DNA of 64,000 nt from Candidatus Bipolaricaulota bacterium (lineage in GTDB: Bacteria; Bipolaricaulota; Bipolaricaulia; Bipolaricaulales; Bipolaricaulaceae): NCBI GenBank assembly GCA_022838705.1, contig JALHJZ010000001.1:664689-728688 (forward strand), read 5' to 3'. Of this stretch, positions 14,899 to 24,455 are shown in pieces (within the stretch, counting starts at the first letter, position 1; every line of letters begins with the position of its first letter). Position numbers and translations under genes: made by a program. The notes under the pieces were generated by a model. It saw nothing but the letters and a program-made list of their open reading frames with translations, made no database searches and was not told where the DNA came from.

Positions 14899-16798
14899 GG
14901 AGCTTTTCATCGCACGTCACGTGTCGACCATCGCGGAACTGGACCGGGCGATTGAGCGCGCCGTGGACTGGCTTCTGCGCCAACAGTACCCCGCCGGTTA
15001 TTGGTGGGGGGAGCTGGAGAGCAATGTGACCATCACCGCGGAGCACCTCTTCTTAACCCACATCCTCGGGATCGGCTCCCCGGAGCTGTGGGACAAGATC
15101 GCCCGCTACATCCTGGGAAAGGAGCGGGAGGACGGGAGCTGGGCCAACTGGTACGGTGGGCCAGGGGACCTCTCCACCGCGGTGGAGGCCTACCTCGCCC
15201 TGAAGCTGGCGGGGGTGGATCCTGCCTCGGAGGAGATGGAACGGGCCCGGGGGTGGATCCTCTCCCGCGGGGGGGTGGAGAAGGCCCGGGTGTTCACCAA
15301 GATCTGGCTGGCGCTCCTCGGGGAGTGGCCCTGGGAGGCCACCCCCATGCTCCCCCCGGAGCTCGTCCTCCTCCCTTCCTGGTTCCCGGTGAACCTGTAC
15401 TCGTTCGCCTCCTGGGCTCGGGGGACGATCCTCCCCCTGGCCATCCTGCGGGTCAAGCGGCCGGTTTACCCCATCCCCGAGCATGCCAGGATCGACGAGC
15501 TCTTCCCCCGGGGCCGGGAAAATGCTGACCACTCCCTCCCCCGCAAGAAGAGCGCCTGGGGACGCTTCTTCTCCGCGACCGATGAGCTCCTCCGGGCCTA
15601 CGAGCGGGTGCACATCCATCCCCTCCGCCGCCGCGCCCTGAAGCGGGCCGAGGAGTGGATCGTGGAGAGGCAGGAGGCGGACGGCTGCTGGGGCGGGATC
15701 CAGCCCCCGTGGGTGTACTCCCTCATCGCCCTCCATGCCCTGGGCTATCCCCGGGAGTCCCCGGTCATGCGCAAGGGCATCGCCGGATTTGACCGGTACG
15801 CCACCAGGGAGGAGGGGACGTGGCGCCTGCAGTCCTGCATCTCCCCGGTGTGGGATACCGGCCTGGCGATGATCGCCCTCCAAGACGCCGGGCTCCCGAA
15901 GGACCACCCGGCCCTGGTCAAGGCTGGGGAGTGGCTCCTCGGGGAGCAGATCTTCGTGGGGGGAGACTGGCAGGTGAAGTGCACGGCCCGTCCCGGCGGG
16001 TGGGCGTTCGAGTTCGATAACGACATCTACCCCGACACCGACGACACCTCGGTGGTGCTGATGGCCCTCCAGGGGACCGAGCTTTCGGAGAAGGCCAAGG
16101 AGTTCGCCCTCTCCCGGGGGCGGGAGTGGCTCCTCGGGATGCAATCTAGGAACGGGGGCTGGGGGGCATTCGACCGGAACAACACCCAGGTTTTCCTCCG
16201 CGAGATCCCGTTCGCCGACTTCGGCGAGCTCGTGGATCCCCCATCGGTCGACGTCACCGCCCACATCGTGGAGTTCCTGGGGAGGATGGGGTACCGGCCG
16301 GGGTTCCGGCCCCTGGACCGGGCCCTCACGTACCTGTTCCGGGAACAGGAGCCGGACGGCCCGTGGTACGGCCGGTGGGGGGTCAACTTCATCTACGGGA
16401 CAGGGTACGTCCTCCCGGCCCTGCAGGCCTGCGGGTTTCCCCTGGACGATCCGCGGGTGAGGAGGGCGGTAAGTTGGCTCCTTGCCCGCCAGAACGCGGA
16501 CGGCGGCTGGGGGGAGGACGTCCTCTCCTACCATGAGCCGGAGCTAAGGGGCCGCGGGCCGTCCACCGCCTCCCAAACCGCGTGGGCCCTCCTCGCCCTC
16601 CTCGCCGCCGGGGAGGAAGAAAGCGAGGCCATCCAGCGGGGGATCGCCTACCTCGTCCGCACCCAGCGCGAGGACGGCACTTGGGACGAGCCCTACTTCA
16701 CCGGCACCGGGTTCCCCACCGACTTCATGATCCGCTACCACCTCTATTGCCACGTGTTCCCGTTGATGGCCCTCGGCCGGGCCCGGGAGGCACGATGA
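14891..16798 (+). CDS. shc: Squalene-hopene cyclase
   Basis: A 635-residue class II triterpene cyclase, probably a monotopic membrane enzyme, converting squalene to hopene or diplopterol. The acid-catalyst motif is DTDDT in NDIYPDTDDTSVVLMAL. Several QW repeats are visible: QYPAGYWWGELESN, MQSRNGGWGAFDRNN, QNADGGWGEDVLSY and QREDGTWDEPYFTG. The alpha-alpha barrel length matches the family. GTG 14891 is chosen (overlapping the ispG stop by 8 nt); a TTG at 14873 would add six residues. The DXDDTA last residue is Ser instead of Ala. No squalene synthase genes (hpnC/D/E or sqs) occur in the window. Confidence 0.95.
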   Translation: MPEELFIARHVSTIAELDRAIERAVDWLLRQQYPAGYWWGELESNVTITAEHLFLTHILGIGSPELWDKIARYILGKEREDGSWANWYGGPGDLSTAVEAYLALKLAGVDPASEEMERARGWILSRGGVEKARVFTKIWLALLGEWPWEATPMLPPELVLLPSWFPVNLYSFASWARGTILPLAILRVKRPVYPIPEHARIDELFPRGRENADHSLPRKKSAWGRFFSATDELLRAYERVHIHPLRRRALKRAEEWIVERQEADGCWGGIQPPWVYSLIALHALGYPRESPVMRKGIAGFDRYATREEGTWRLQSCISPVWDTGLAMIALQDAGLPKDHPALVKAGEWLLGEQIFVGGDWQVKCTARPGGWAFEFDNDIYPDTDDTSVVLMALQGTELSEKAKEFALSRGREWLLGMQSRNGGWGAFDRNNTQVFLREIPFADFGELVDPPSVDVTAHIVEFLGRMGYRPGFRPLDRALTYLFREQEPDGPWYGRWGVNFIYGTGYVLPALQACGFPLDDPRVRRAVSWLLARQNADGGWGEDVLSYHEPELRGRGPSTASQTAWALLALLAAGEEESEAIQRGIAYLVRTQREDGTWDEPYFTGTGFPTDFMIRYHLYCHVFPLMALGRAREAR

Positions 16799-17649
16799 TC
16801 GAGATCGAGCTTGCCCGCGTGTACGGGTTCTGCCCGGGAGTGCGGCGGGCAGTGGAGATGGTGGAGGAGCACCTCCGCGAGCGGGGGCCGCTCGCCACCC
16901 TCGGGGCGATCGTCCACAACGCGCGGGTCGTGGATCGGCTCGCCTCCCGTGGGGCGCAAGGGGTGCGCTCGTTGGACGAGGTGGGGACCTCCGCCGTGGC
17001 CATCACCGCCCACGGGGCGGGGCCGAACGTGGTCGAGGAGATCCACCGACGGGGGTTGGGCCTGGTGGACACAACGTGCCCGATCGTGAAGCGCGCCCAG
17101 GAAGAGGTCCACCGCCTGAGCGAGGGGGGGTTCACCGTCCTCATCTACGGTGAGGCGACGCACCCCGAGGTGCAGGGTCTTCTGGCGTGGGCAGGGGGGA
17201 ACGGGCATGCGACGCTTGTCCCGTCGGATTCCCCGTTGGCCCGGGCTGGACGCCTGGCGATCGTCTCCCAAACGACGAAGGAGAGGGAGGCGTTCTGGGA
17301 GTTCGTGCAGGCCGTGGTCGGCCGGGAGCGCGGGGCGCTCCGCGAGCTGCAGGTGGTGGACACGACGTGCCCGGAGACGGGGCGGCGCTACCAAGCGGCC
17401 CAGGACCTGGCGCGGCAGGTGGAGGCGATCTTCGTGGTCGGCTCGCGAAATTCGGCCAACACCCGGCGCCTGGCGGAGGTCGTCCGCGCGACCGGCGTGC
17501 GCACCCACTTCATCGAGTCGGAGGACGAGATCCACCCGGAGTGGCTTACGGGGCTGTCCCGCGTTGGGGTCACGGCGGGGGCCTCGACCCCCGATGAGGC
17601 CGTCCAGGCGGTGATCGCCCGCCTGCGCGGGCCGAAGGCGAACCCATGA
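16795..17649 (+). CDS. ispH: 4-hydroxy-3-methylbut-2-enyl diphosphate reductase IspH
   Basis: A 284-residue iron-sulfur enzyme for the last MEP step, producing IPP and DMAPP from HMBPP. The three cluster cysteines are in YGFCPGVRRAVE, VDTTCPIVKRAQEE and VDTTCPETGRRYQA. The catalytic glutamate and histidine sit in YGEATHPEVQG, the histidine of ITAHGAGP is present, and the C-terminal GASTPDEA closes the site. ATG 16795 overlaps the cyclase stop. With ispG it brackets the cyclase gene. Confidence 0.97.
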   Translation: MIEIELARVYGFCPGVRRAVEMVEEHLRERGPLATLGAIVHNARVVDRLASRGAQGVRSLDEVGTSAVAITAHGAGPNVVEEIHRRGLGLVDTTCPIVKRAQEEVHRLSEGGFTVLIYGEATHPEVQGLLAWAGGNGHATLVPSDSPLARAGRLAIVSQTTKEREAFWEFVQAVVGRERGALRELQVVDTTCPETGRRYQAAQDLARQVEAIFVVGSRNSANTRRLAEVVRATGVRTHFIESEDEIHPEWLTGLSRVGVTAGASTPDEAVQAVIARLRGPKANP

Positions 17650-18113
17650 ACCCCACCTACGCCGGGCCGATCCTGCGGCGGGCGACGTTCACGGTCCCCA
17701 CCGACCGGGCGCCGCAGTTCATCGACATCACCGACCAGGTGGAGCGGCTCGTTCGCGAAAGCGGCGTTCGGGACGGGTTCGCCCTCGTGTTCTGTCGCCA
17801 CACAACTGCGGCCATCCGGGTGAACGAGAACGAGCCCCTTCTCATCTCGGACATGGAGGAGTTCCTGAAGCGGGTCGCCCCGCGCGACCTCTACTACCGG
17901 CACAACGACTTCACCATCCGCACCGCGAACATGACCCCTGACGAGTGCCCCAATGCCCACGCCCATTGCCAACACCTCCTCCTGGGATCGAGCGAGGCGA
18001 TCCCGATCGAGGACGGGAGGCTCGTCCTCGGCCGGTGGCAGCGGGTGTTCCTCGTGGAGCTGGACCGGCCACGGGAACGGGAGGTCACGGTCCAGGCCTT
18101 CGGCCATGGGTGA
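17646..18113 (+). CDS. yjbQ: YjbQ/UPF0047 family protein (first copy)
   Basis: A 155-residue UPF0047 protein. The family core is present: FCRHTTAAIRVNENEPLL, DECPNAHAHCQHLLLGSS with the conserved histidine pair, and LGRWQRVFLVELDRPRERE. Family members have been linked to a secondary thiamine-phosphate synthase activity, but the physiological role is not settled. This copy is the longer form with the NAHAH segment. It overlaps ispH by 4 nt and the DUF116 gene by 8 nt, so it is translated within the isoprenoid operon. A second, shorter copy is at 46018. Confidence 0.88.
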   Translation: MNPTYAGPILRRATFTVPTDRAPQFIDITDQVERLVRESGVRDGFALVFCRHTTAAIRVNENEPLLISDMEEFLKRVAPRDLYYRHNDFTIRTANMTPDECPNAHAHCQHLLLGSSEAIPIEDGRLVLGRWQRVFLVELDRPREREVTVQAFGHG

Positions 18114-18528
18114 GGCAGGGCTTGCCGGGATCCCGCCGACGGAGCGCGTGCTCCTCCTCCCGCACTGTCTGCGCCCGAGTCAGACCTGTCCCGGCCGCCC
18201 GTCGCGCGATGGGTTCCAGTGCCCTGAGGACTGTGGGGAACGTTGTGTGATCAGGTCCCTGCGCGCGGAAGCCCTCCGCCTCGGCTACAAGGGGATCTGT
18301 GTCGCCCCCGGCGGGGCGCTCGCCCTGCGGTTCGTGCGCGAGACGCGCCCGCGGGCCGTGGTCGCCGTCGCCTGCGCCAAGGAACTCCGGGAAGGGGAGG
18401 AGGCCCTGGCCGATCTCGGCCCCGCGCAACCCCTCGTCGCGGTCGTCCCCCTCTCCCGCGACGGGTGCGTGGACACGGAGGTCAACCTCGACGCGGCGCT
18501 CGCCCTCCTCCGCGCCGGGATGGGTTGA
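18106..18528 (+). CDS. DUF116 cysteine-rich protein
   Basis: A 140-residue protein matching the DUF116 family. Cysteines cluster at the N-terminus in LPHCLRPSQTCPGR, FQCPEDCGERCVI and YKGICVAP, consistent with an iron-sulfur or metal site. VVAVACAKELREGEEAL follows. The function of the family is unknown. It is last in the hopanoid/isoprenoid run, overlapping yjbQ. Given two Fe-S MEP enzymes and a radical SAM enzyme in the same unit, a role in electron supply or cluster handling is conceivable (inference). The gene end overlaps convergent hpnA by 47 nt. Confidence 0.8.
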   Translation: MGEAGLAGIPPTERVLLLPHCLRPSQTCPGRPSRDGFQCPEDCGERCVIRSLRAEALRLGYKGICVAPGGALALRFVRETRPRAVVAVACAKELREGEEALADLGPAQPLVAVVPLSRDGCVDTEVNLDAALALLRAGMG

Positions 18529-19507
18529 CGTACCCGTTGTCCTGGAACCACGCCACCGCCCGTCGGAGCGCCTCCTGGGCCGGCGTCTGGGGGAGCCCGA
18601 GCTCGCGCACCGCCTTGCCCGGATCGTAGAACATCCGGTGGCGCGCCATCCGCACCGTGTCCGGGGTGAGCCGGGGGACCGTCCCGGTCAGGGCGCCCCA
18701 TGCTGCGTTGAGGTAGGCGAGGGGAACGAGGGGGAGCGAGGGCAGGCCCACCCGCGGTGCGGGGAGTCCGCTCACTGCGGCGAGGAGGCCGAGGAGGTCC
18801 CGCATCGCGAGGTTCTCCCCTCCGAGGATGTAGCACTCCCCCGGTCGCCCCTTCTCCGCGGCGAGGACATGGCCCAGGGCCACGTCCTCCACCGCCACCA
18901 CGTTCATCCCGGTGTCCACGTAGGCCGGCATCCTCCCGTTGAGGAAGTCCACGATCACCTGGCCGGTGGGGGTCGGCTTACGGTCGTACGGCCCGACGGG
19001 GAAGCTCGGGTTCACGATGACCACGGGGAGCCCGCGCGCCGCGAACTCGACGGCGACCATCTGGGCGAGGTACTTGCTTCTCTTGTAGTCCCCGACGAGG
19101 GACCGCCGGTTGGCAGGTGTTGTCTCGTCCGCCGGACGGCCGTCCTGTCGCAGGCCAAGGGCGGCCACCGAGCTTGTGTACACGACCCGCTCCACCCTCG
19201 CCTCCCACGCCGCGCGGAGGACATGGCGCGTCCCATCCACGTTTGTCTCGTAGATGGGCCGCCGTGGGCGGACCCACAATGAGTACAGAGCGGCAACGTG
19301 GAATACAAGTTCACATCCACCGACGGCGGCGCGCATCGCGGACGGGTCCCGCACATCCCCGTACGCCTGTTCCACGGCGAGGCCCCGGAGGTTGGCCGCC
19401 TCCCCTCCCGGGCGCACGAGGGCCCGTACCTCGTACCCCCGTCCGAGGAGCGCCCGCACGACGTTCGCTCCGATGAACCCCCCCGCTCCGGTCACCAGCG
19501 CCCGCAT
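18482..19507 (-). CDS. hpnA: HpnA-like hopanoid-associated NAD-dependent epimerase
   Basis: A 341-residue extended SDR protein. The NAD-binding motif VTGAGGFIGANVV is at the N-terminus, and the catalytic Tyr-Lys is in GDYKRSKYLAQ with YTSSVAALGL supplying the serine. The pattern VFHVAALYSLW and ETNVDGTRHVLRAA is characteristic of the HpnA subgroup found in hopanoid clusters. The substrate is not established; it may act on the sugar-derived side chain. ATG 19507 is chosen because the frame upstream to 19681 is low-complexity and lacks the Rossmann start. It is convergent with the operon rather than part of it. Confidence 0.85.
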   Translation of the reverse strand: MRALVTGAGGFIGANVVRALLGRGYEVRALVRPGGEAANLRGLAVEQAYGDVRDPSAMRAAVGGCELVFHVAALYSLWVRPRRPIYETNVDGTRHVLRAAWEARVERVVYTSSVAALGLRQDGRPADETTPANRRSLVGDYKRSKYLAQMVAVEFAARGLPVVIVNPSFPVGPYDRKPTPTGQVIVDFLNGRMPAYVDTGMNVVAVEDVALGHVLAAEKGRPGECYILGGENLAMRDLLGLLAAVSGLPAPRVGLPSLPLVPLAYLNAAWGALTGTVPRLTPDTVRMARHRMFYDPGKAVRELGLPQTPAQEALRRAVAWFQDNGYVNPSRRGGGRAPRRG

Positions 19508-19710
19508 CGCGGCTATTCTGCATCCTCGCGGCCGGAGCGCCATCCGGGAATTGCCCAAGGCAGCCCCCAAGGGTGCGTGGCAGCACATTCCATTGGGGAA
19601 AAACATGGGGATAACGACGTGGCCCACGAAACGGGCTCGCTGCCCCACGTTCTGGACATCTGTCCTGAGTCCCGCGGACACGTGACTGAGGGTTTTCCAC
19701 AGGGGGTGCC

Positions 19711-19739
19711 TTGACCGGGTTCCGACCCCCGGCTATACT
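19711..19739 (+). promoter_or_regulatory. Promoter of the 16S rRNA gene
   Basis: TTGACC and TATACT separated by 17 nt, about 90 nt upstream of the mature 16S 5' end. This is the strongest sigma70-like match in the window. Confidence 0.85.
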
Positions 19740-19771
19740 TGCCTCGCCCGTAAGGGCATCTCTGGGAAGGC

Positions 19772-19783
19772 TGGTCTTTGACA
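19772..19783 (+). promoter_or_regulatory. boxA-like antitermination element in the rRNA leader
   Basis: TGGTCTTTGACA matches the bacterial rRNA boxA pattern (TGCTCTTTAACA type) and lies in the leader between promoter and 16S. It would bind NusB-NusE and allow processive rRNA transcription. Confidence 0.6.
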
Positions 19784-19828
19784 AGTGGACAGGGAGAGAC
19801 GGGAATCCTATCGTGGACCCTTGAGGCT

Positions 19829-21396
<1,568 letters not shown>

Positions 21397-21470
21397 CTAG
21401 GGAGTAACTTTGGTAACACCCAGTCTTCCCGCCCGATAGGGCCCGTCGTCCCCCTGTTCACAGCACATCC

Positions 21471-21500
21471 GCGCGTCCGAGGATGGACGCGCTTCTTTTT
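21471..21500 (+). terminator. Rho-independent terminator after 16S rRNA
   Basis: Perfect 8-bp stem GCGCGTCC / GGACGCGC with a 6-nt loop, followed by TTCTTTTT. It ends the 16S transcript, confirming that no 23S gene is co-transcribed. Confidence 0.88.
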
Positions 21501-21579
21501 GGGGGAGTCCGAGGAGTCCCTTCCAAGGCACCCCAATTCCTTCCGTTCCCTTCCCTCCCCAGGGTAGGCTGGCCTCACT

Positions 21580-22239
21580 ATGGAAACCACCCAAACGAGG
21601 AACCTTCTCACACGGGATGACCCCATCTGGACCACAGGGGATCGGCTGCGGGTGCTGGCCCGTGAGACCGTGTACCACCCGGGGACCCCCAGTACCGCGA
21701 TGTACCTCGTCGAGGAGGGGCGGGTGAAGCTTTCCTACCTGCATCCATCGGGGAAGCGGATCACGCTTGCCCTGCGTGGTCCGGGCGAGGTGTTTGGCCA
21801 GATGGCCATCGTGGGGGAGAAGCGGCGCCGCCATCATGCCGAGGCGCTCGAGGACACCGAGCTCGTCCGCGTCGAGAAGGACGCCTTCCTCCTCGCGGCG
21901 CGGCAGCGGCCGGAGGTGTACTCCGCCCTGTTGGGAGTGTTCGGGCTGTGGGTGCAGGAGCTCGAGGAGATCGTGGAAGACCTCGCATTCCGCGATATCC
22001 AGACCCGGCTGTCGCGGCAGCTTCTCCGCCTGTCGAACGAATACGGGGTGAAGACCAAGAGCGGGATCATGATCGGGTTCCGCCTGACCCACCGCGACCT
22101 CGCGGAGATGATCGGGTCGGCGCGGGAGAATACGACCGTGGTCCTGAACAGGTTCGAACGGGAGGGGATCCTCGACAAGCGCCGCTACCAGATCGTGATC
22201 AAGGACCTGGAGGGGCTGAAGGAGAAGTGCCAGTCCTAA
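21580..22239 (+). CDS. Crp/Fnr-family transcription regulator
   Basis: A 219-residue regulator with an N-terminal cyclic-nucleotide-binding-type beta barrel (about 20-125; LRGPGEVFGQMAIVGEKRR). A dimerisation helix and a C-terminal HTH_Crp follow, with FRLTHRDLAEMIGSARENTTVVLNRFEREG. The phosphate-binding cassette lacks the arginine-serine pair needed for cAMP, and no cysteine cluster for an Fe-S centre is present, so the effector is unknown. A TAGGCT -10-like element ends 9 nt before the ATG without a Shine-Dalgarno. A terminator follows immediately, so the gene is monocistronic. Confidence 0.92.
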   Translation: METTQTRNLLTRDDPIWTTGDRLRVLARETVYHPGTPSTAMYLVEEGRVKLSYLHPSGKRITLALRGPGEVFGQMAIVGEKRRRHHAEALEDTELVRVEKDAFLLAARQRPEVYSALLGVFGLWVQELEEIVEDLAFRDIQTRLSRQLLRLSNEYGVKTKSGIMIGFRLTHRDLAEMIGSARENTTVVLNRFEREGILDKRRYQIVIKDLEGLKEKCQS

Positions 22240-22264
22240 CGGAGTGGGATCCACGGTGGGGTGA

Positions 22265-22294
22265 GGCGGCCCACGGGGCCGCCTTCTTCTTTGT
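22265..22294 (+). terminator. Rho-independent terminator after the Crp/Fnr gene
   Basis: Stem GGCGGCCC / GGGCCGCC with loop ACG and a downstream TTCTTCTTTGT tract, starting 26 nt after the stop codon. Confidence 0.82.
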
Positions 22295-22352
22295 GTCTAG
22301 CTCTGCGCGGCTCTCCTGAGGGCCTGGCCAGGCTCTGGAGTTCGTCGCGACG

Positions 22353-23366
22353 CTACCTCCGGCCCGCCAAGGCCTGCCACAGGGCCGTGTAGTCCGCCCG
22401 CGGGTTCCAGAAGAGGTAGCCGTCCGCCCCCTCCTCCTCTGCGGCGCGGATCTGAGCAGAGATGTAGTCCGCCATGCTCATCCCGCCCGGGATCGCCATC
22501 TCGAACGCCTGGAGGTAGGGGCGGATGGGGATCGTGGTGCGCGCTGTGCTGTCCGCGAGCGCTTGGAGGACTGTCCCATACGGATCGTCCTTGAACGCGC
22601 GCTCCATGTAGTGGGACGGGTAGAGCATCGGGGAGACAGTGTCCACCCAACGCGCCATCCCCTCGAGGTGCTGCCCGATCGGATCGCTGCGGTGGGCGTT
22701 CCAGGGGAACGTCACCCGCCCGTACACGTCCACCGATAGTGGCAGATCCAGACGGGAGCGGGCCTGGGCGAGGAACGCTTCCACCGCCTGGCAGCGGGGG
22801 GAGTAGTCGGGGCCGATCGGCCCATCATCCGGGAACCGGATGTAGTCAAATTGGATCTCGTCGAACCCCGCTTGCGCGACCTCAGCGGCGAGGTCCAGGT
22901 TGTAGGCGGTCGCCGCGGCGACGGTGGGCAGGACCCACGGCGCGGTGGCGAGGCCGAGGTGGCGGGCGAGGAACGGGTCGTAGAACACCACCTGGCGGGC
23001 GATCGCGTACATCCCCCGGTCGTGGATCGCCCGAACGAGGGCCGGGAGGTCGAGGAGCGGCTTCACCGCCCCACACTGGCGGGCGAGGGCCACCTGAGAC
23101 GGGTAGCACACCTCACCGTGGTTGTTCTTCACGTCCACGACCACCGTGTTGAGCCCGTACTGGGCTAGCTTGTCGAGGACCTCGTCCAGGAGGGTAGCCT
23201 GGCTTGCGGCGTAGGCGGTGAGGTACACGCCCCGTCGGTCGTGGATCGAGGCTGTCGGAGGAGGGGGGGAGCTGAGCACAGCCGGTGTCGGGGCCTGTCC
23301 CCACCAGTGGAACGCCACCAGTCCAATGATCAGGGCGAGGAACGCGGCTTTGTAGTGGTTCGTCAT
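22353..23366 (-). CDS. DUF4015 glycoside-hydrolase-like secreted or anchored protein
   Basis: A 337-residue protein with one N-terminal hydrophobic segment (AAFLALIIGLVAFHWW, about 7-22) that is either an uncleaved signal or an anchor. A proline-rich linker and a TIM-barrel domain of the DUF4015 type follow. Characteristic motifs are RRGVYLTAYAASQATLLDEV, NTVVVDVKNNHGEVCYPS and FDEIQFDYIRFPDDG, with VSPMLYPSHYM and GYLFWNPRADY near the end. The acidic residues of DEIQFDYIRFPD resemble a glycosidase active site; substrate unknown. ATG 23366 is chosen because upstream sequence is not protein-like and a TAGGCT -10 element sits 10 nt before it. Confidence 0.85.
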   Translation of the reverse strand: MTNHYKAAFLALIIGLVAFHWWGQAPTPAVLSSPPPPTASIHDRRGVYLTAYAASQATLLDEVLDKLAQYGLNTVVVDVKNNHGEVCYPSQVALARQCGAVKPLLDLPALVRAIHDRGMYAIARQVVFYDPFLARHLGLATAPWVLPTVAAATAYNLDLAAEVAQAGFDEIQFDYIRFPDDGPIGPDYSPRCQAVEAFLAQARSRLDLPLSVDVYGRVTFPWNAHRSDPIGQHLEGMARWVDTVSPMLYPSHYMERAFKDDPYGTVLQALADSTARTTIPIRPYLQAFEMAIPGGMSMADYISAQIRAAEEEGADGYLFWNPRADYTALWQALAGRR

Positions 23367-23376
23367 GGGGCGGCTC

Positions 23377-23382
23377 AGCCTA
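23377..23382 (-). promoter_or_regulatory. -10-like element TAGGCT before the DUF4015 gene
   Basis: Minus-strand TAGGCT, 10 nt before the ATG, with no Shine-Dalgarno between. The pattern repeats that seen before the response regulator operon and the Crp gene. Confidence 0.45.
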
Positions 23383-23462
23383 GCCGGTGCTGCCCGCCGC
23401 GGCAGGGACCCCGGTCCTGGGGGCGGCAGAACTTGACCCTCCGCGCGGGGTACCATTCGTCC

Positions 23463-24209
23463 ATGCCCGTGCGCTTCGTGATTTCCGGCCGTCCGTTGTC
23501 CGCATCGGGGTTCCTGTTCGATAAGGACGGGACCCTGGTCACCTTCGATCACTGGCGGGCGGTGATGGCGGAGCGAGCACGGCGGATCGCGGCGGCCCTT
23601 GGGTTGACCGAGCACGAGCACGCCGCGCTGCGGCGGTTCATGGGGCTCGATCCAGCGCGGCCCGAAGACGCGACGGGGGGCCTCATCCCCGTTCCCCGCG
23701 CGGACGCTGAGGAGGCGACCGCCCTCTACCTCGCTAGGGACGGGAAGGGGGAGGAGATGCGATCCCTGGTGGCGCGGGCGTTCCGTGAGGTGGATGAAGC
23801 GTTCCCCTTCGAGCGCTACCTCCGTCCCACCCCCGGGGCGGAAGAGGGGCTGCGGGCGATCCGGCGGGCGGGAGGCCGCACGGCGATCGTCACCCACGAC
23901 GCGAGTGCGGCGGCCCAGCGCCACCTGGCGGCGCTGGGGTGGACGGAGCTCCTCGACGCGGTGATCGGGCTCGAGATGTGCGCGGAGCGCAAGCCGAGCC
24001 CGGGGCCCCTCCTCGCTGCCTGCCGCGCCCTCCGTCTCGCCCCACGGGAGACGGTGATGGTGGGGGACACGGCGAGCGACCTCGCGGCCGGGCGTGCTGC
24101 GGGGTGCCAGCTCACGGTGGGGGTGCTGACCGGACTGGGGAAGGAGGAGGACCTGGCGCCCATCGCCGATGTCGTTCTACCCGATCTGACGGCGGTGGAG
24201 TTCCTGTGA
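23463..24209 (+). CDS. HAD-superfamily hydrolase
   Basis: A 248-residue phosphatase-like protein of HAD subfamily I. Motif I is FLFDKDGTLVTFD (nucleophile Asp plus Asp), motif II is AIVTHDASAAAQ and motif III is the lysine in CAERKPSPGPL. Motif IV is MVGDTASDLAAGRAAG. A helical cap lies between motifs I and II (about residues 30-115), placing it with phosphoglycolate-phosphatase-like enzymes; the substrate is unknown. The upstream frame extends further, but ATG 23463 gives a normal N-terminus and follows a TACCAT element by 6 nt. Confidence 0.88.
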   Translation: MPVRFVISGRPLSASGFLFDKDGTLVTFDHWRAVMAERARRIAAALGLTEHEHAALRRFMGLDPARPEDATGGLIPVPRADAEEATALYLARDGKGEEMRSLVARAFREVDEAFPFERYLRPTPGAEEGLRAIRRAGGRTAIVTHDASAAAQRHLAALGWTELLDAVIGLEMCAERKPSPGPLLAACRALRLAPRETVMVGDTASDLAAGRAAGCQLTVGVLTGLGKEEDLAPIADVVLPDLTAVEFL

Positions 24210-24234
24210 AGCGGCGCCCCGCTCACTGCCCCTC

Positions 24235-24311
24235 TGGTGGGCCCGCCTGGACTCGAACCAGGGACCTCGCGCTTATCAGGCGCGCGCTCTAACCACCTGA
24301 GCCACGGACCC
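24235..24311 (-). tRNA. tRNA-Ile (GAU)
   Basis: A 77-nt cloverleaf with acceptor stem GGGTCCG/CGGGCCC (one G-U pair) and anticodon loop CTGATAA. The T-arm is GGTTCGAGTCC and the 3' CCA is encoded. It is unlinked to the 16S gene and on the opposite strand, unlike the common 16S-tRNA-Ile-tRNA-Ala arrangement. Confidence 0.95.
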
Positions 24312-24399
24312 CGACGAGCCCATCTTAGCCGCGCCCCTCTGCCCCCTCAACCGCGCGTTCCGCCCCCACGGCGGTTCCTCCCCGAAACCCGCGCTCTGG

Positions 24400-24428
24400 T
24401 TGTGCGAAGAAACCAGACGCGCTACCAT
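24400..24428 (+). promoter_or_regulatory. Promoter of the cNMP-binding protein gene
   Basis: TTGTGC and TACCAT with a 17-nt spacer, 28 nt upstream of the ATG. A Shine-Dalgarno (TAGGAGG) lies between the predicted start of RNA and the gene. Confidence 0.5.
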
Positions 24429-24455
24429 CCTTCCACACCGGATAGGAGGAACCCG

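Noticed and set aside
15053..16534. A 493-aa open frame antisense to squalene-hopene cyclase
   Set aside because: High GC at third positions keeps the opposite strand free of stops; there is no motif or ribosome site, and the sense gene is certain.
23433..23456. TTGACC followed by TACCAT upstream of the HAD gene as a full sigma70 promoter
   Set aside because: The spacer is only 12 nt, too short for a normal promoter; only the TACCAT element is considered, as a possible leaderless -10.
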